This document shows, one piece after another, positions 25,220-32,842 of a DNA stretch of 42,740 bases. A model generated the notes under the pieces. The model saw only the letters and a program-made list of their open reading frames with translations, was not told the DNA's origin and did not search any database. This DNA comes from Verrucomicrobiota bacterium. GTDB lineage: Bacteria; Verrucomicrobiota; Verrucomicrobiia; Opitutales; Seribacteraceae. The DNA lies in assembly GCA_028343845.1 (NCBI GenBank), contig JAOLZO010000021.1:1-42740 (forward strand), written 5' to 3'. The translations under genes were made by a program, and so were the position numbers. How positions within the stretch are numbered: position 1 is the stretch's first letter; the number at the start of each line of letters is the position of its first letter.

Positions 25220-25979
25220 CCTCAGTGGATTGTTTTTCCCATCCAAGGAAGAATTCCAGGTTCCCTTCCGTTCCCCGCGGACTCGATTCGAAATTTGCGA
25301 AAAGGCGTGATTCGTTTAGCTCGGTTTCAGCGTAATTGATTATTTCCTCGAGGGTTCTTTGCTGCACTTCATTGTCACGGATTACGCCGCGGGCTTGGTC
25401 GGCCTCTTTTTTAGTGCATTCGAATTGAGGTTTGACCAAGGCGATCAACCAACCGCCTTGCTGGACGAAGGACCATGCTTGGGGCAATACCTTGCGCAGA
25501 GAAATAAAGGACAAGTCCATGACCACCAGCTTGAAAGGCGCATCGGCTAGCTTGCCCGAGCTCAAGTGCCTGAGGTTCGTTCTCTCTAAGTTGGTGACCC
25601 GAACATCCGTTCTAAGCTTGTAGTGGAGCTGTCCGTGGCCGACGTCAATGCAGGTAGCCTGGGTCGCTCCTCGCTGAAGCAGGCAGTCGGTGAACCCTCC
25701 GGTTGATGCCCCTAAGTCCAGGATTTTCAACCCGCGAACTTCCAGCCCGGATTCTTTCAGGAAGTTTTCCATTTTGAGACCCCCTCTGCCTACATAGGGT
25801 TGCGGGCGTTCCAGCGAAAGGACTCCATCTGCGGGAAGAAGCCTGCTGGATTTGTCAATTCTCTCGGTCCCCATCTTTACCTTGCCTGCGAGGATATAAG
25901 CCTGAGCTTGAGTCCGGCTCTCGCACAGTCCCAAGCTTACGACCAGTTCGTCCGCCCTTAGCTTGCCTGCCTTTTTCAC
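25191..25979 (-). CDS. tlyA: TlyA-family rRNA 2'-O-methyltransferase (haemolysin A family)
   Basis: About 262 residues. An N-terminal S4 RNA-binding domain (LRADELVVSLGLCESRTQAQAYILAGKV) is followed by a FtsJ-like Rossmann methyltransferase domain with SAM motif ILDLGASTGGFTDCLLQ, then VMDLSFISLRKVLP and LVKPQFE. Known TlyA proteins methylate rRNA cytidines on ribose. The frame is open to 26456, deep in mraZ, but that part is antisense to coding sequence. I chose GTG 25979, which puts the S4 domain close to the N-terminus as usual. The gene diverges from mraZ, with 165 bases between. Confidence 0.88.
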   Translation of the reverse strand: MKKAGKLRADELVVSLGLCESRTQAQAYILAGKVKMGTERIDKSSRLLPADGVLSLERPQPYVGRGGLKMENFLKESGLEVRGLKILDLGASTGGFTDCLLQRGATQATCIDVGHGQLHYKLRTDVRVTNLERTNLRHLSSGKLADAPFKLVVMDLSFISLRKVLPQAWSFVQQGGWLIALVKPQFECTKKEADQARGVIRDNEVQQRTLEEIINYAETELNESRLFANFESSPRGTEGNLEFFLGWEKQSTEATPSLQAPG

Positions 25980-26083
25980 TTGGGAAATCCCATCGCATAT
26001 TGCGCGGAAGGGCAATTCTCGATTGGCGCTGGTGCGATTTCTCTTGCCGTGAGAAAGAAAAAGAAAAAAAAACTTGACCATGG

Positions 26084-26108
26084 TGGGTGGAAATGTCACA
26101 AAGTGGGG
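26084..26108 (+). promoter_or_regulatory. MraZ-box-like repeats upstream of mraZ
   Basis: TGGGT (26084) and TGGGG (26104) are 20 bases apart, two turns of the 10-base phase known for MraZ sites, with a degenerate TGTCA at 26094 between them. The 12-mer GGGTGGAAATGT (26085-26096) recurs ahead of rsmH. A TTGACC (-35-like) lies at 26074-26079 and CATAAT (-10-like) at 26109-26114, but their spacing does not fit one promoter. Confidence 0.5.
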
Positions 26109-26144
26109 CATAATGCAAATCTGTGTATAAGATGCCGTTCGGTT

Positions 26145-26591
26145 ATGGGGGAAAGCGCAATAACCTATTTTGTGGGAGAGTTCACCCACTCCTTGGATTC
26201 CAAGGGGCGGTTGACCATACCCTCGAAGTGGCGCATCCCGGGAGGCGACAACACTTATCTCGGTCTTCCGAATCCGGGCGGGTACATAACCGTCTACCCG
26301 CCCAAGATGGTCGCTCGACTGGAGGAGAAGGTTGCGGCGTCCAGGTTGAGCGACGTCAGTCAGCAGGCCTTGTTCATGGAGTTGTTCTCCAAGGCCCATT
26401 CCTTTGGGTGCGACAAGCAGGGGAGGATCAATTTGAATGACAAGCTTATCGAGCATGCTGGGATTAGCGGGAAGGCAGTGCTGGTCGGAAACCTCTCGGC
26501 TTACGCAATTTGGTCAGCAGATCGATATATGGGCAGGGATTCGACCGATCAGAGAAATATTTTTGATGCGATGAGGGAGTTGGGGCTATGA
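26145..26591 (+). CDS. mraZ: transcriptional regulator MraZ
   Basis: DNA-binding regulator of the dcw cluster, 148 residues. Two AbrB-like halves are visible: FVGEFTHSLDSKGRLTIPSKWR and GCDKQGRINLNDKLIEHAGI, each with the conserved D-x-x-x-R or D-x-x-G-R signature. I start at ATG 26145; the frame extends upstream to 25980, but the extra residues are poly-lysine junk over the control region. TGGG repeats of the kind MraZ binds lie 37-61 bases ahead of this start, consistent with autoregulation. First gene of the dcw cluster. Confidence 0.94.
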   Translation: MGESAITYFVGEFTHSLDSKGRLTIPSKWRIPGGDNTYLGLPNPGGYITVYPPKMVARLEEKVAASRLSDVSQQALFMELFSKAHSFGCDKQGRINLNDKLIEHAGISGKAVLVGNLSAYAIWSADRYMGRDSTDQRNIFDAMRELGL

Positions 26592-26685
26592 TTCTACGGT
26601 ACATGGATTGGGCGACTTTTAGGGTGGTCGTCCAGCGAAGGGGAATTTGTGCCAGGAATGCCCCTCTCTCTCTCGTTTCATTTTT

Positions 26686-26728
26686 TGGGGGATTATGGGC
26701 AAATGGGGGTGGAAATGTACTGTGGGGC
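26686..26728 (+). promoter_or_regulatory. second MraZ-box-like repeat cluster, upstream of rsmH
   Basis: TGGGG (26686) and TGGGC (26696) are 10 bases apart, with TGGGG near 26704 and 26723 and the shared GGGTGGAAATGT at 26707-26718. The cluster ends 26 bases before the rsmH ATG. The layout suggests MraZ also acts between mraZ and rsmH, by binding or as a duplicated control region. Confidence 0.5.
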
Positions 26729-26753
26729 TGTTGAGTTCGTCTGTTTGCCTTCG

Positions 26754-27686
26754 ATGGTGAGGCATGTCCCTGTATTGCTCGATGAGTGCATGGATCACCT
26801 TGATCCTGCTTCAGGCGGTTCCTTTGCGGACCTTACCTTTGGTGGTGGTGGTCATAGCCAGGAGATTCTGAAGGCAAATTCGGAAAACACCTTGGTTTCG
26901 TTCGATTGTGATCCGGATGCGGTGTTGCGTTCCGAGGAGTTGAAGGAGGGTTTTGGCGAACGGTTTACTTTTCACGACCTTGGTTTTCAGGAGATGGACA
27001 AGGTTTCCTCTCCAAGCGAGTTTGATGGCGTGCTTATGGATTTGGGGATTTCGTCTTTCCAGTTGATGGAAGCGGGAAAGGGTTTTTCCTTTCGATTGGA
27101 TGCTCCGATTGACATGCGGTTGAACCCGCGGGTGGGCCAGAGCGCTGCAGATTTCCTAGAGACGGCGTCTAGAGAGAGTTTGGTCCGGGCGGTGCGTGAG
27201 TATGGTGAGGAGAGACGGTGGAATCGTGTGGTGAATGCTATTATGGCGGCGAGGGGCACGGGCGATCTCCAGCGGACAAAGAGCGCTGCCGAGGTTGTGT
27301 CAAAGGCAGTCGGTGGACTTAAGTTTAGGCAGAGGATTCATCCGGCAACCAAAACTTTTCAAGGAATACGAATTGCCATCAATGGTGAATTGGAGGCTCT
27401 TGCCATGGCATTGCCAATGGCGTTTAGGTCTCTTAAATCCGGTGGCGTACTGGCGGTGATCTCTTTTCATTCGCTGGAGGATCGAATTGTGAAACGCTTC
27501 ATGCGCAAGATGGCCGGGCGACCTGAGCATCGGGCGGATTCGAGGTTCCAGCAGGACCGTCAGGTATTTGCTGAGTTATTTCAGTCTAAGGCTATCTTTC
27601 CTACAAAAGATGAGGTGGAGCGGAATCCGAGAAGCCGGTCTGCCAGGCTTCGAGTGCTTCGAAAATTAAACCAACCGGGTCTCTAA
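26754..27686 (+). CDS. rsmH: 16S rRNA (cytosine1402-N4)-methyltransferase
   Basis: Methylates C1402 of 16S rRNA (formerly MraW), 310 residues. Signatures: HVPVLLDECMDHL, FADLTFGGGGHS for SAM binding, FDCDPDAV, FDGVLMDLGISSFQL, FSFRLDAPIDMRLNP, and VISFHSLEDRIVKRFM near the C-terminus. The frame is open to 26649, but the ATG at 26754 gives the normal N-terminus (MVRHVPVLL). A 162-base gap with MraZ-box-like repeats separates it from mraZ, unusual for this tight cluster. Confidence 0.96.
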   Translation: MVRHVPVLLDECMDHLDPASGGSFADLTFGGGGHSQEILKANSENTLVSFDCDPDAVLRSEELKEGFGERFTFHDLGFQEMDKVSSPSEFDGVLMDLGISSFQLMEAGKGFSFRLDAPIDMRLNPRVGQSAADFLETASRESLVRAVREYGEERRWNRVVNAIMAARGTGDLQRTKSAAEVVSKAVGGLKFRQRIHPATKTFQGIRIAINGELEALAMALPMAFRSLKSGGVLAVISFHSLEDRIVKRFMRKMAGRPEHRADSRFQQDRQVFAELFQSKAIFPTKDEVERNPRSRSARLRVLRKLNQPGL

Positions 27687-27689
27687 TTG

Positions 27690-28061
27690 ATGGTTGCTAA
27701 AAGAAAAGGGAGCCGCTTGCCATTGATATGCGCCTTGTCGGTTATAACTCTTTTCGGGGGCGGGGCGCTTTCGATTGTGTGGTTGCGGGTCGAAATCTCT
27801 AGTGTTGCAAAGCGTTGCGGGCAACTTGAGGACCAAAGAGAAATAGTTTCAAGGGAAGTTCAGGAATTGAGGGGGCAAAAATCGCGCTCTCTACGCCCAT
27901 CGACTTTGGCGTCTATGGTTGCGGGGCGATTGTTGATGCCAACACCGGAAAAAACAATTTACGTCTCGAGTAACGATATGAATCGAAGACTGGGGAAAAG
28001 AAGAGCTATCCAACAAGATAACCTGTTCAGGCAACAAAGGGAGTTTGCCGGAACCCGGTAG
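27690..28061 (+). CDS. ftsL: FtsL-like cell division protein
   Basis: A 123-residue bitopic protein: short basic N-terminus, one TM helix (about 12-32), then a coiled-coil-like segment (EISSVAKRCGQLEDQREIVSREVQEL), the layout of FtsL. Sequence is poorly conserved, so the call rests on layout and its place between rsmH and ftsI. ATG 27690 is preferred over the TTG at 27687, which directly follows the rsmH stop. FtsL works with FtsB/FtsQ and FtsWI at the septum. It ends one base before the ftsI start. Confidence 0.82.
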   Translation: MVAKRKGSRLPLICALSVITLFGGGALSIVWLRVEISSVAKRCGQLEDQREIVSREVQELRGQKSRSLRPSTLASMVAGRLLMPTPEKTIYVSSNDMNRRLGKRRAIQQDNLFRQQREFAGTR

Positions 28062-28062
28062 G

Positions 28063-29862
28063 ATGAAAAGCTATTTTATTTCCCCTTTTCGTTTCTACTT
28101 TATTTTCTTCTCTGTTTCTTTTGCTTTTTGTTCCTTGGGCGGAAGGTTGGTATACCTTCAACTCTTCAAGGCCACCGATTATGCCGAGCTGGCGAGTGGC
28201 GCTCGGAAGAACTTCATTGAGGTCAAGGCCAGAAGGGGAGATATCGTCGACTCCAAAGGGAACTTGCTTGCCACGACTAGGTCGGTTGTGGAAATCGGAG
28301 TTGATCCTCATTCGGTAACGCAGGAGGATTGGGGGAAATTCGGCCCTTTGGCAGATCTGCTCAAGCTTCCCCAGAGTGAGATTGAAGAAGCGGCCAGAAA
28401 GCTCACCAGGCGAGGAGGCAGAGAAGGAAAGGAGGTACGCAAGGTAAGATGGGTGAAGTTAAAGGACGAGGTTGACGAAGAAACTTACAGGTTTGTCCAA
28501 AATCTTAAAATCAAGGGTGTATATGGTAATTTCAAGCACTCTAGGCTTTATCCGAATAGGCAATTGGCTTCCCATGTTCTTGGTTTCGTGAATAAGGAGG
28601 GTGTTCCCGCGATGGGGGTGGAGAGATATGCAAACTACTATCTCAAGGGACAGGATGGATGGAAGGAAAGTGAAAAGGATGGTCGGAGGCATGAGATGCC
28701 CCAGCATAGATCGTTTGAAGTTTCTGAACATGACGGTCTGAATGTGGAGTTGACCATAGACAGAATGATTCAGGATATGGTGGAAGGGGAACTCAAGGGA
28801 ATTGTTGAGGAGTTTGACCCGATAAGCGCGAGTATTATCGTGAGCGATCCCAAAACCGGATATGTTCTGGCTTTGGGAAATGTTCCAGACTTTGATCCTA
28901 ATCTTTTTAATGAGGCGGAGTTGTCGGATCAGAGAAACCGTGCTCTGTCCGACGTTTACGAGCCGGGTTCGACTTTTAAGATTGTTGCGGTAAGCGGGGC
29001 TATGAATGAGGGGCTTGTAGGACCGGAAGACTTGATCGATTGTTCGATTTCGACAGTCCAACGCGGATCAAGGCGCTTGAGGTTACCAAGTGACCATCAT
29101 CCATTGGGGGAAATATCGTTGAGCGAGGTTGTACAAAAATCAAGTAACAGAGGGGCTGCTCAATTGGGGATCAAGCTAGGCCCTCAAAAGCTGTACGATT
29201 ATTGCAGGGCATTTGGTTTCGGCCAAAAAACAGGCATTGGCATCGGTGGCGAGCGTCAGGGGGTGTTGCACCATCCCAAGCGATGGGACGGTTTGACAAT
29301 TACCCGATTGCCAATGGGGCATGCTGTAAGCGCGACTCCGTTGCAGGTGCATTCATCGATGTCAGCGGTAGCAAATGATGGAATTCTCATGAAGCCTCAG
29401 TTCATGCGCCGGGCGTTTGATTCGCGAGGGAAGACGGTTGTTTCATTCAATCCCAAACCCGTAAGAAGAGTCGTTCATTCGGGAGTGGCGAAATCGTTAA
29501 ACAAAATGCTTGTCAGCGTGGTATCCAATGAGGGGACGGCGACGAGGGCCAGGCTGAGCGGTTTTGACGTGGCGGGAAAGACTGGGACGACTAAAAAATT
29601 GATAGAAGGAAGGTATTCGAATCGTCATCACGTGGCTTCCTTCGTGGGCTTTTTCCCCGCTCATGATCCAAAAATCGTCATCACCGTGGTTGTTGATGAG
29701 CCGAAGATGAAAAAGGGACTGACTGGATATGGTGGGAGCGTCGCGGCTCCTGCCTTCCAACGATTAGGAAAAAAAATTATCGCATATATGGGACTGAAAC
29801 CAAATCAGCCTGAAGGAAAATCCTTTGCAATAACTTCTGAAGATCAGAGGTCGGCATTATAA
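28063..29862 (+). CDS. ftsI: peptidoglycan D,D-transpeptidase FtsI (PBP3)
   Basis: Class B penicillin-binding protein that crosslinks septal peptidoglycan, 599 residues. It has an N-terminal TM anchor, a dimerisation/pedestal domain (RRGDIVDSKGNLLAT), then the transpeptidase with active-site S303-T-F-K306, S360-S-N362 and K506-T-G508. The three motifs are intact and correctly spaced. ATG 28063 follows a GGTAGG element just after the ftsL stop; an upstream TTG at 28045 lies inside ftsL. It forms the septal synthase with FtsW, coded downstream. Confidence 0.95.
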   Translation: MKSYFISPFRFYFIFFSVSFAFCSLGGRLVYLQLFKATDYAELASGARKNFIEVKARRGDIVDSKGNLLATTRSVVEIGVDPHSVTQEDWGKFGPLADLLKLPQSEIEEAARKLTRRGGREGKEVRKVRWVKLKDEVDEETYRFVQNLKIKGVYGNFKHSRLYPNRQLASHVLGFVNKEGVPAMGVERYANYYLKGQDGWKESEKDGRRHEMPQHRSFEVSEHDGLNVELTIDRMIQDMVEGELKGIVEEFDPISASIIVSDPKTGYVLALGNVPDFDPNLFNEAELSDQRNRALSDVYEPGSTFKIVAVSGAMNEGLVGPEDLIDCSISTVQRGSRRLRLPSDHHPLGEISLSEVVQKSSNRGAAQLGIKLGPQKLYDYCRAFGFGQKTGIGIGGERQGVLHHPKRWDGLTITRLPMGHAVSATPLQVHSSMSAVANDGILMKPQFMRRAFDSRGKTVVSFNPKPVRRVVHSGVAKSLNKMLVSVVSNEGTATRARLSGFDVAGKTGTTKKLIEGRYSNRHHVASFVGFFPAHDPKIVITVVVDEPKMKKGLTGYGGSVAAPAFQRLGKKIIAYMGLKPNQPEGKSFAITSEDQRSAL

Positions 29863-29882
29863 GTTTTTCGCAACTCCAAAAA

Positions 29883-31421
29883 ATGAAAACACAGAAAAAC
29901 AAAAAGGACTCGATTGAGGAGATTCATGAAAGGCTTAGCGGTTCGATGACCTTGCGTGATCTCGCGGGTTCCACTGCAAACTACTTGCAAGGGACTGGAA
30001 AAGTTAACGTTTCTGGACTTGTTACGGACAGTCGCCGAGTTACACCGGGGTCAGCCTTTTTTGCTTTGCCTGGACTCCGTACCAACGGGAACGAACATTT
30101 GAAGGAGGCTTTGGATCGCGGTGCGAAGGTTGTCGTTAGCGAAAAAAAGGGCCTGGATTTACCGCTTGGGGTTACGGGATTGCAAGTGGATGATTCGAGG
30201 TTGGCGCTTGCGAAGTTTGCAAAGCGTTACCATGGATCGCCCGACCGCTCTTTGCGTGTTGTGGGAATTACCGGAACAAATGGCAAAACGACGGTCAGTT
30301 CGTTGGTGCGTCATTTAATTGAAAGACCGGGCCGACCAGTTGGCTTGATTGGTACGGTAAGGTATCATTTGGGAGACAGGGAAGTTCCCTCATTCAAAAC
30401 TACCCCCGAGTCTTCCGACTTGTTTGCCTTGTTGCGAAGTATGCTTGCGGCCGGTTGCTCGGAAACCGTTATGGAGGTAAGTTCTCATGGCGTTCACCAA
30501 GCTAGGGTTGCCGGACTTGAAATGGAGGTGGCGACCTTTCTGAATCTTACGCGCGATCATCTTGATTACCATGGGAATATGGAAGAGTATTTCCGTGAGA
30601 AGAGGAAGATTTTCAATGGTGATAATGGCAGTTTGCCAAAGGTTGCCGTGATTAATGGTGATTGTCCCTATGGAAGGAGACTGTCCGAAGAACTTCCTCC
30701 ACAAGTACAGATATTGACTTTCGGTTTTGAGGAAGAGAATAACTTTCGGGCAAGGAACGTAAGTCTCCAGTCTGGTGGTTCGGAATTTATTCTCGAAGGC
30801 CCTTTTGGATCAATGGTGGTGACGACCCCGCTGATTGGTAGTTACAACGTGATGAACGTTCTTGCTTCGTTTGCAGTTTTGCATGGCTTGGGCCATTCGG
30901 TGAGTGACGCGGTGAGAAAAGTGGGAGCTTTTGAAGGCGTTGATGGAAGAATGGAAGCGGTCGAGCGTGGCCAAAACTACAAGGTGGTGGTGGATTATGC
31001 TCATACACCTGATGCCTTGCGAAATGCTTTGGGGATGTTGCGCGAATGTACGGAAGGGCAAGTCCATCTTGTTTTTGGATGTGGTGGAGATCGAGACAAG
31101 GGTAAGCGTCTTGAGATGACGAGGGTTGCTTGTGCGGGAGCAGACAAGGTTTGGGCTACTGCGGACAATCCACGTACGGAATCGCAAAACGAAATTTTCA
31201 AGGACATGAGGAAAGGTTTGTCCAAGGGAGCAAAGGTTTCCTTTGTTGATGACCGAAGGCGTGCGATAAGTTTGGCTTTGGATGCCGCACAACCTAAGGA
31301 CATTGTTCTTATTGCGGGGAAGGGTCATGAAGCGTTTCAGGAGGTTCAGTACACAGCGATACCCTTTGACGATCGAATAGTCGCAGGCGAGTTGCTTAGC
31401 GCAAAATTGTTGTCTGCATAA
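29883..31421 (+). CDS. murE: UDP-MurNAc-L-Ala-D-Glu:meso-diaminopimelate ligase
   Basis: Adds the third residue of the peptidoglycan stem peptide. The 512-residue Mur ligase has the ATP loop GITGTNGKTT, TRDHLDYHG in the central domain, VVDYAHTPDAL, and the C-terminal D428-N-P-R431 signature for meso-diaminopimelate rather than lysine. The organism is thus expected to have meso-DAP peptidoglycan. Its stop overlaps the murF ATG (TAATG). Confidence 0.96.
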   Translation: MKTQKNKKDSIEEIHERLSGSMTLRDLAGSTANYLQGTGKVNVSGLVTDSRRVTPGSAFFALPGLRTNGNEHLKEALDRGAKVVVSEKKGLDLPLGVTGLQVDDSRLALAKFAKRYHGSPDRSLRVVGITGTNGKTTVSSLVRHLIERPGRPVGLIGTVRYHLGDREVPSFKTTPESSDLFALLRSMLAAGCSETVMEVSSHGVHQARVAGLEMEVATFLNLTRDHLDYHGNMEEYFREKRKIFNGDNGSLPKVAVINGDCPYGRRLSEELPPQVQILTFGFEEENNFRARNVSLQSGGSEFILEGPFGSMVVTTPLIGSYNVMNVLASFAVLHGLGHSVSDAVRKVGAFEGVDGRMEAVERGQNYKVVVDYAHTPDALRNALGMLRECTEGQVHLVFGCGGDRDKGKRLEMTRVACAGADKVWATADNPRTESQNEIFKDMRKGLSKGAKVSFVDDRRRAISLALDAAQPKDIVLIAGKGHEAFQEVQYTAIPFDDRIVAGELLSAKLLSA

Positions 31422-32842
31422 TGTTGGAATTCGATCCACAGTTATTGGCCGAATGGGCGATGGGGGAATGGAAGGAAACTCCAGTTAAGCCGATAAGCGG
31501 TTTTTCAATTGATAGCAGGACTATAACGGAGGGCGAGATGTTCGTGGCAATAAATGCGGAAAGGGATGGTCACGATTTTTTAGGATCGGCTTGGGATAAT
31601 GGGGCGTGTGCGGGATTGGTCAATAGGGTTGATTTGAGTGTTCCTATGCCGCAATTGGTTGTCTCGGAGACGTTGACATCATTTCATGGAATAGCAAAGG
31701 GTCATCGGGGTACGTTCGATGGATCGGTTGTAGGTGTGACCGGAAGTTGTGGGAAAACGTCTACTAAGGACACCTTGGCTCTGATCATGGGGGAGGAAGA
31801 AACTTTGTGTACGGAAGGAAACCTGAATAACCATCTCGGGGTTCCATTGACAATCCTCAGAATGAATAATGACAGAGACAAATATGCTGTCGTGGAGGCT
31901 GGGATAAACCAAGTTGGCGAGATGAGCATGCTGGCAAGGACGATTTCCCCGGATTTGGTGATCGTAACGCTAGTTGGACATTCCCATCTTGAAGGATTGG
32001 GCAGTGTTGAAAACGTTGCCAGGGAGAAGGCTATGCTCTTTGAGCATTCACAGGTAAACCCACTCGTTATATTTCCAGAGGATTGTCTGACTTTCGAGAG
32101 CTTTTCAAAGGTATATGAGGATGGTGAGAATCATATAGTACTCAAGGAAGGGGAGCCTTCTGGCTCTCCGAAAAGTAATGAAGCATTTTACTCCATTTGG
32201 ACTGAAACAAACGAAGACGGAGACTCGCTGTCGCTACGGCTTTGGCGACACGGGTCTCCGTTTTTTTCCTTACCGCTGCCCGCCCTGTCGGCGGGCATGG
32301 CAAGGAATGTTGCGCTCGCAGTTCTTGCTGCATGCGAATTGGGGGTTTCGGTCCAAGAAATTTCTGAACGCCTACCCCAATATCGCCCTTCGGCCTTGCG
32401 AGGCAGACGCCTCCAAGGCCGAGGGCGAACCTATTTCGTGGATTGCTATAATGCCAACCCTGCATCGATGAAGGATTCAATCGATTACTTCACGGATCAG
32501 TGCAAGGGGTTACCGCGTTTGTTCGTGCTTGGTGGCATGGAGGAGCTAGGGGATGACGGACCAATTCTTCACCGGCAGGTGGCTTCGGACATATCCATCG
32601 AGGAAAATGATTCCTTTATACTGATGGGAGAAAAGGCGAGCTGGATGGCGGATGGTTTGCTGGATGGCGGTGCCAATGAGGACCAAGTGATGGTTCTGTC
32701 AAACTTGGATGATGCGAGACCTTTTGTGGAGGATTTTGATGGGGCGGTTTTGTTCAAGGGGAGCCGTTTAAACGAATTGGAGCAATTATTGCCTGCCTGG
32801 GCGGTTGATCGGGAAAATGTGGAGATTCCTGCCGGATGTTGA
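31421..32842 (+). CDS. murF: UDP-MurNAc-tripeptide:D-Ala-D-Ala ligase
   Basis: Last cytoplasmic Mur ligase, joins D-Ala-D-Ala to the UDP-MurNAc tripeptide; 473 residues. The ATP loop is GVTGSCGKTSTKD, and EAGINQVGEM, HLEGLGSVENVAREKA and CYNANPASM are family motifs. The middle of the gene (32217-32427) holds three strong hairpins, encoding parts such as DGDSLSLRLWRHGS and ALRGRRLQGRGR, while the frame stays open. It starts overlapping murE and overlaps mraY by 7 bases, so translation is coupled. Confidence 0.95.
   Translation: MLEFDPQLLAEWAMGEWKETPVKPISGFSIDSRTITEGEMFVAINAERDGHDFLGSAWDNGACAGLVNRVDLSVPMPQLVVSETLTSFHGIAKGHRGTFDGSVVGVTGSCGKTSTKDTLALIMGEEETLCTEGNLNNHLGVPLTILRMNNDRDKYAVVEAGINQVGEMSMLARTISPDLVIVTLVGHSHLEGLGSVENVAREKAMLFEHSQVNPLVIFPEDCLTFESFSKVYEDGENHIVLKEGEPSGSPKSNEAFYSIWTETNEDGDSLSLRLWRHGSPFFSLPLPALSAGMARNVALAVLAACELGVSVQEISERLPQYRPSALRGRRLQGRGRTYFVDCYNANPASMKDSIDYFTDQCKGLPRLFVLGGMEELGDDGPILHRQVASDISIEENDSFILMGEKASWMADGLLDGGANEDQVMVLSNLDDARPFVEDFDGAVLFKGSRLNELEQLLPAWAVDRENVEIPAGC
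32217..32267 (+). terminator. terminator-like hairpin with T7 tail inside murF
   Basis: Stem ACGGAGAC (32217-32224) pairs with GTCTCCGT (32254-32261); an inner TGTCGC/GCGACA stem (32229-32234 with 32245-32250) extends it, with an internal loop between. T7 follows at 32261-32267. It has the form of a Rho-independent terminator but lies in the middle of an essential coding region. Activity in vivo is unknown. Confidence 0.5.
32277..32297. repeat. perfect 8-bp inverted repeat in murF
   Basis: TGCCCGCC (32277-32284), 5-base loop CTGTC, GGCGGGCA (32290-32297). It is perfect, GC-rich, and lies between two larger hairpins. Confidence 0.85.
32384..32427. repeat. long inverted repeat (about 19 bp) in murF
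   Basis: CGCCCT (32384-32389) pairs with AGGGCG (32422-32427), CGGCCTTG (32391-32398) with CAAGGCCG (32414-32421), and GAGGC (32400-32404) with GCCTC (32409-32413). The loop is four bases, with single-base bulges at 32390 and 32399. The strongest palindrome in the window. Confidence 0.85.

Noticed and set aside
25980-26144. Longer mraZ start with a lysine-rich leader
   Set aside because: It would translate the control region with the MraZ-box repeats; the family N-terminus matches ATG 26145.
25980-26456. Antisense extension of tlyA across mraZ
   Set aside because: Opposite-strand shadow of mraZ and of the intergenic region; the S4 domain sits right at GTG 25979.
26649-26753. Longer rsmH start
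   Set aside because: The extra residues cover the repeat cluster and have no family match; RsmH begins MVRHVPVLL.
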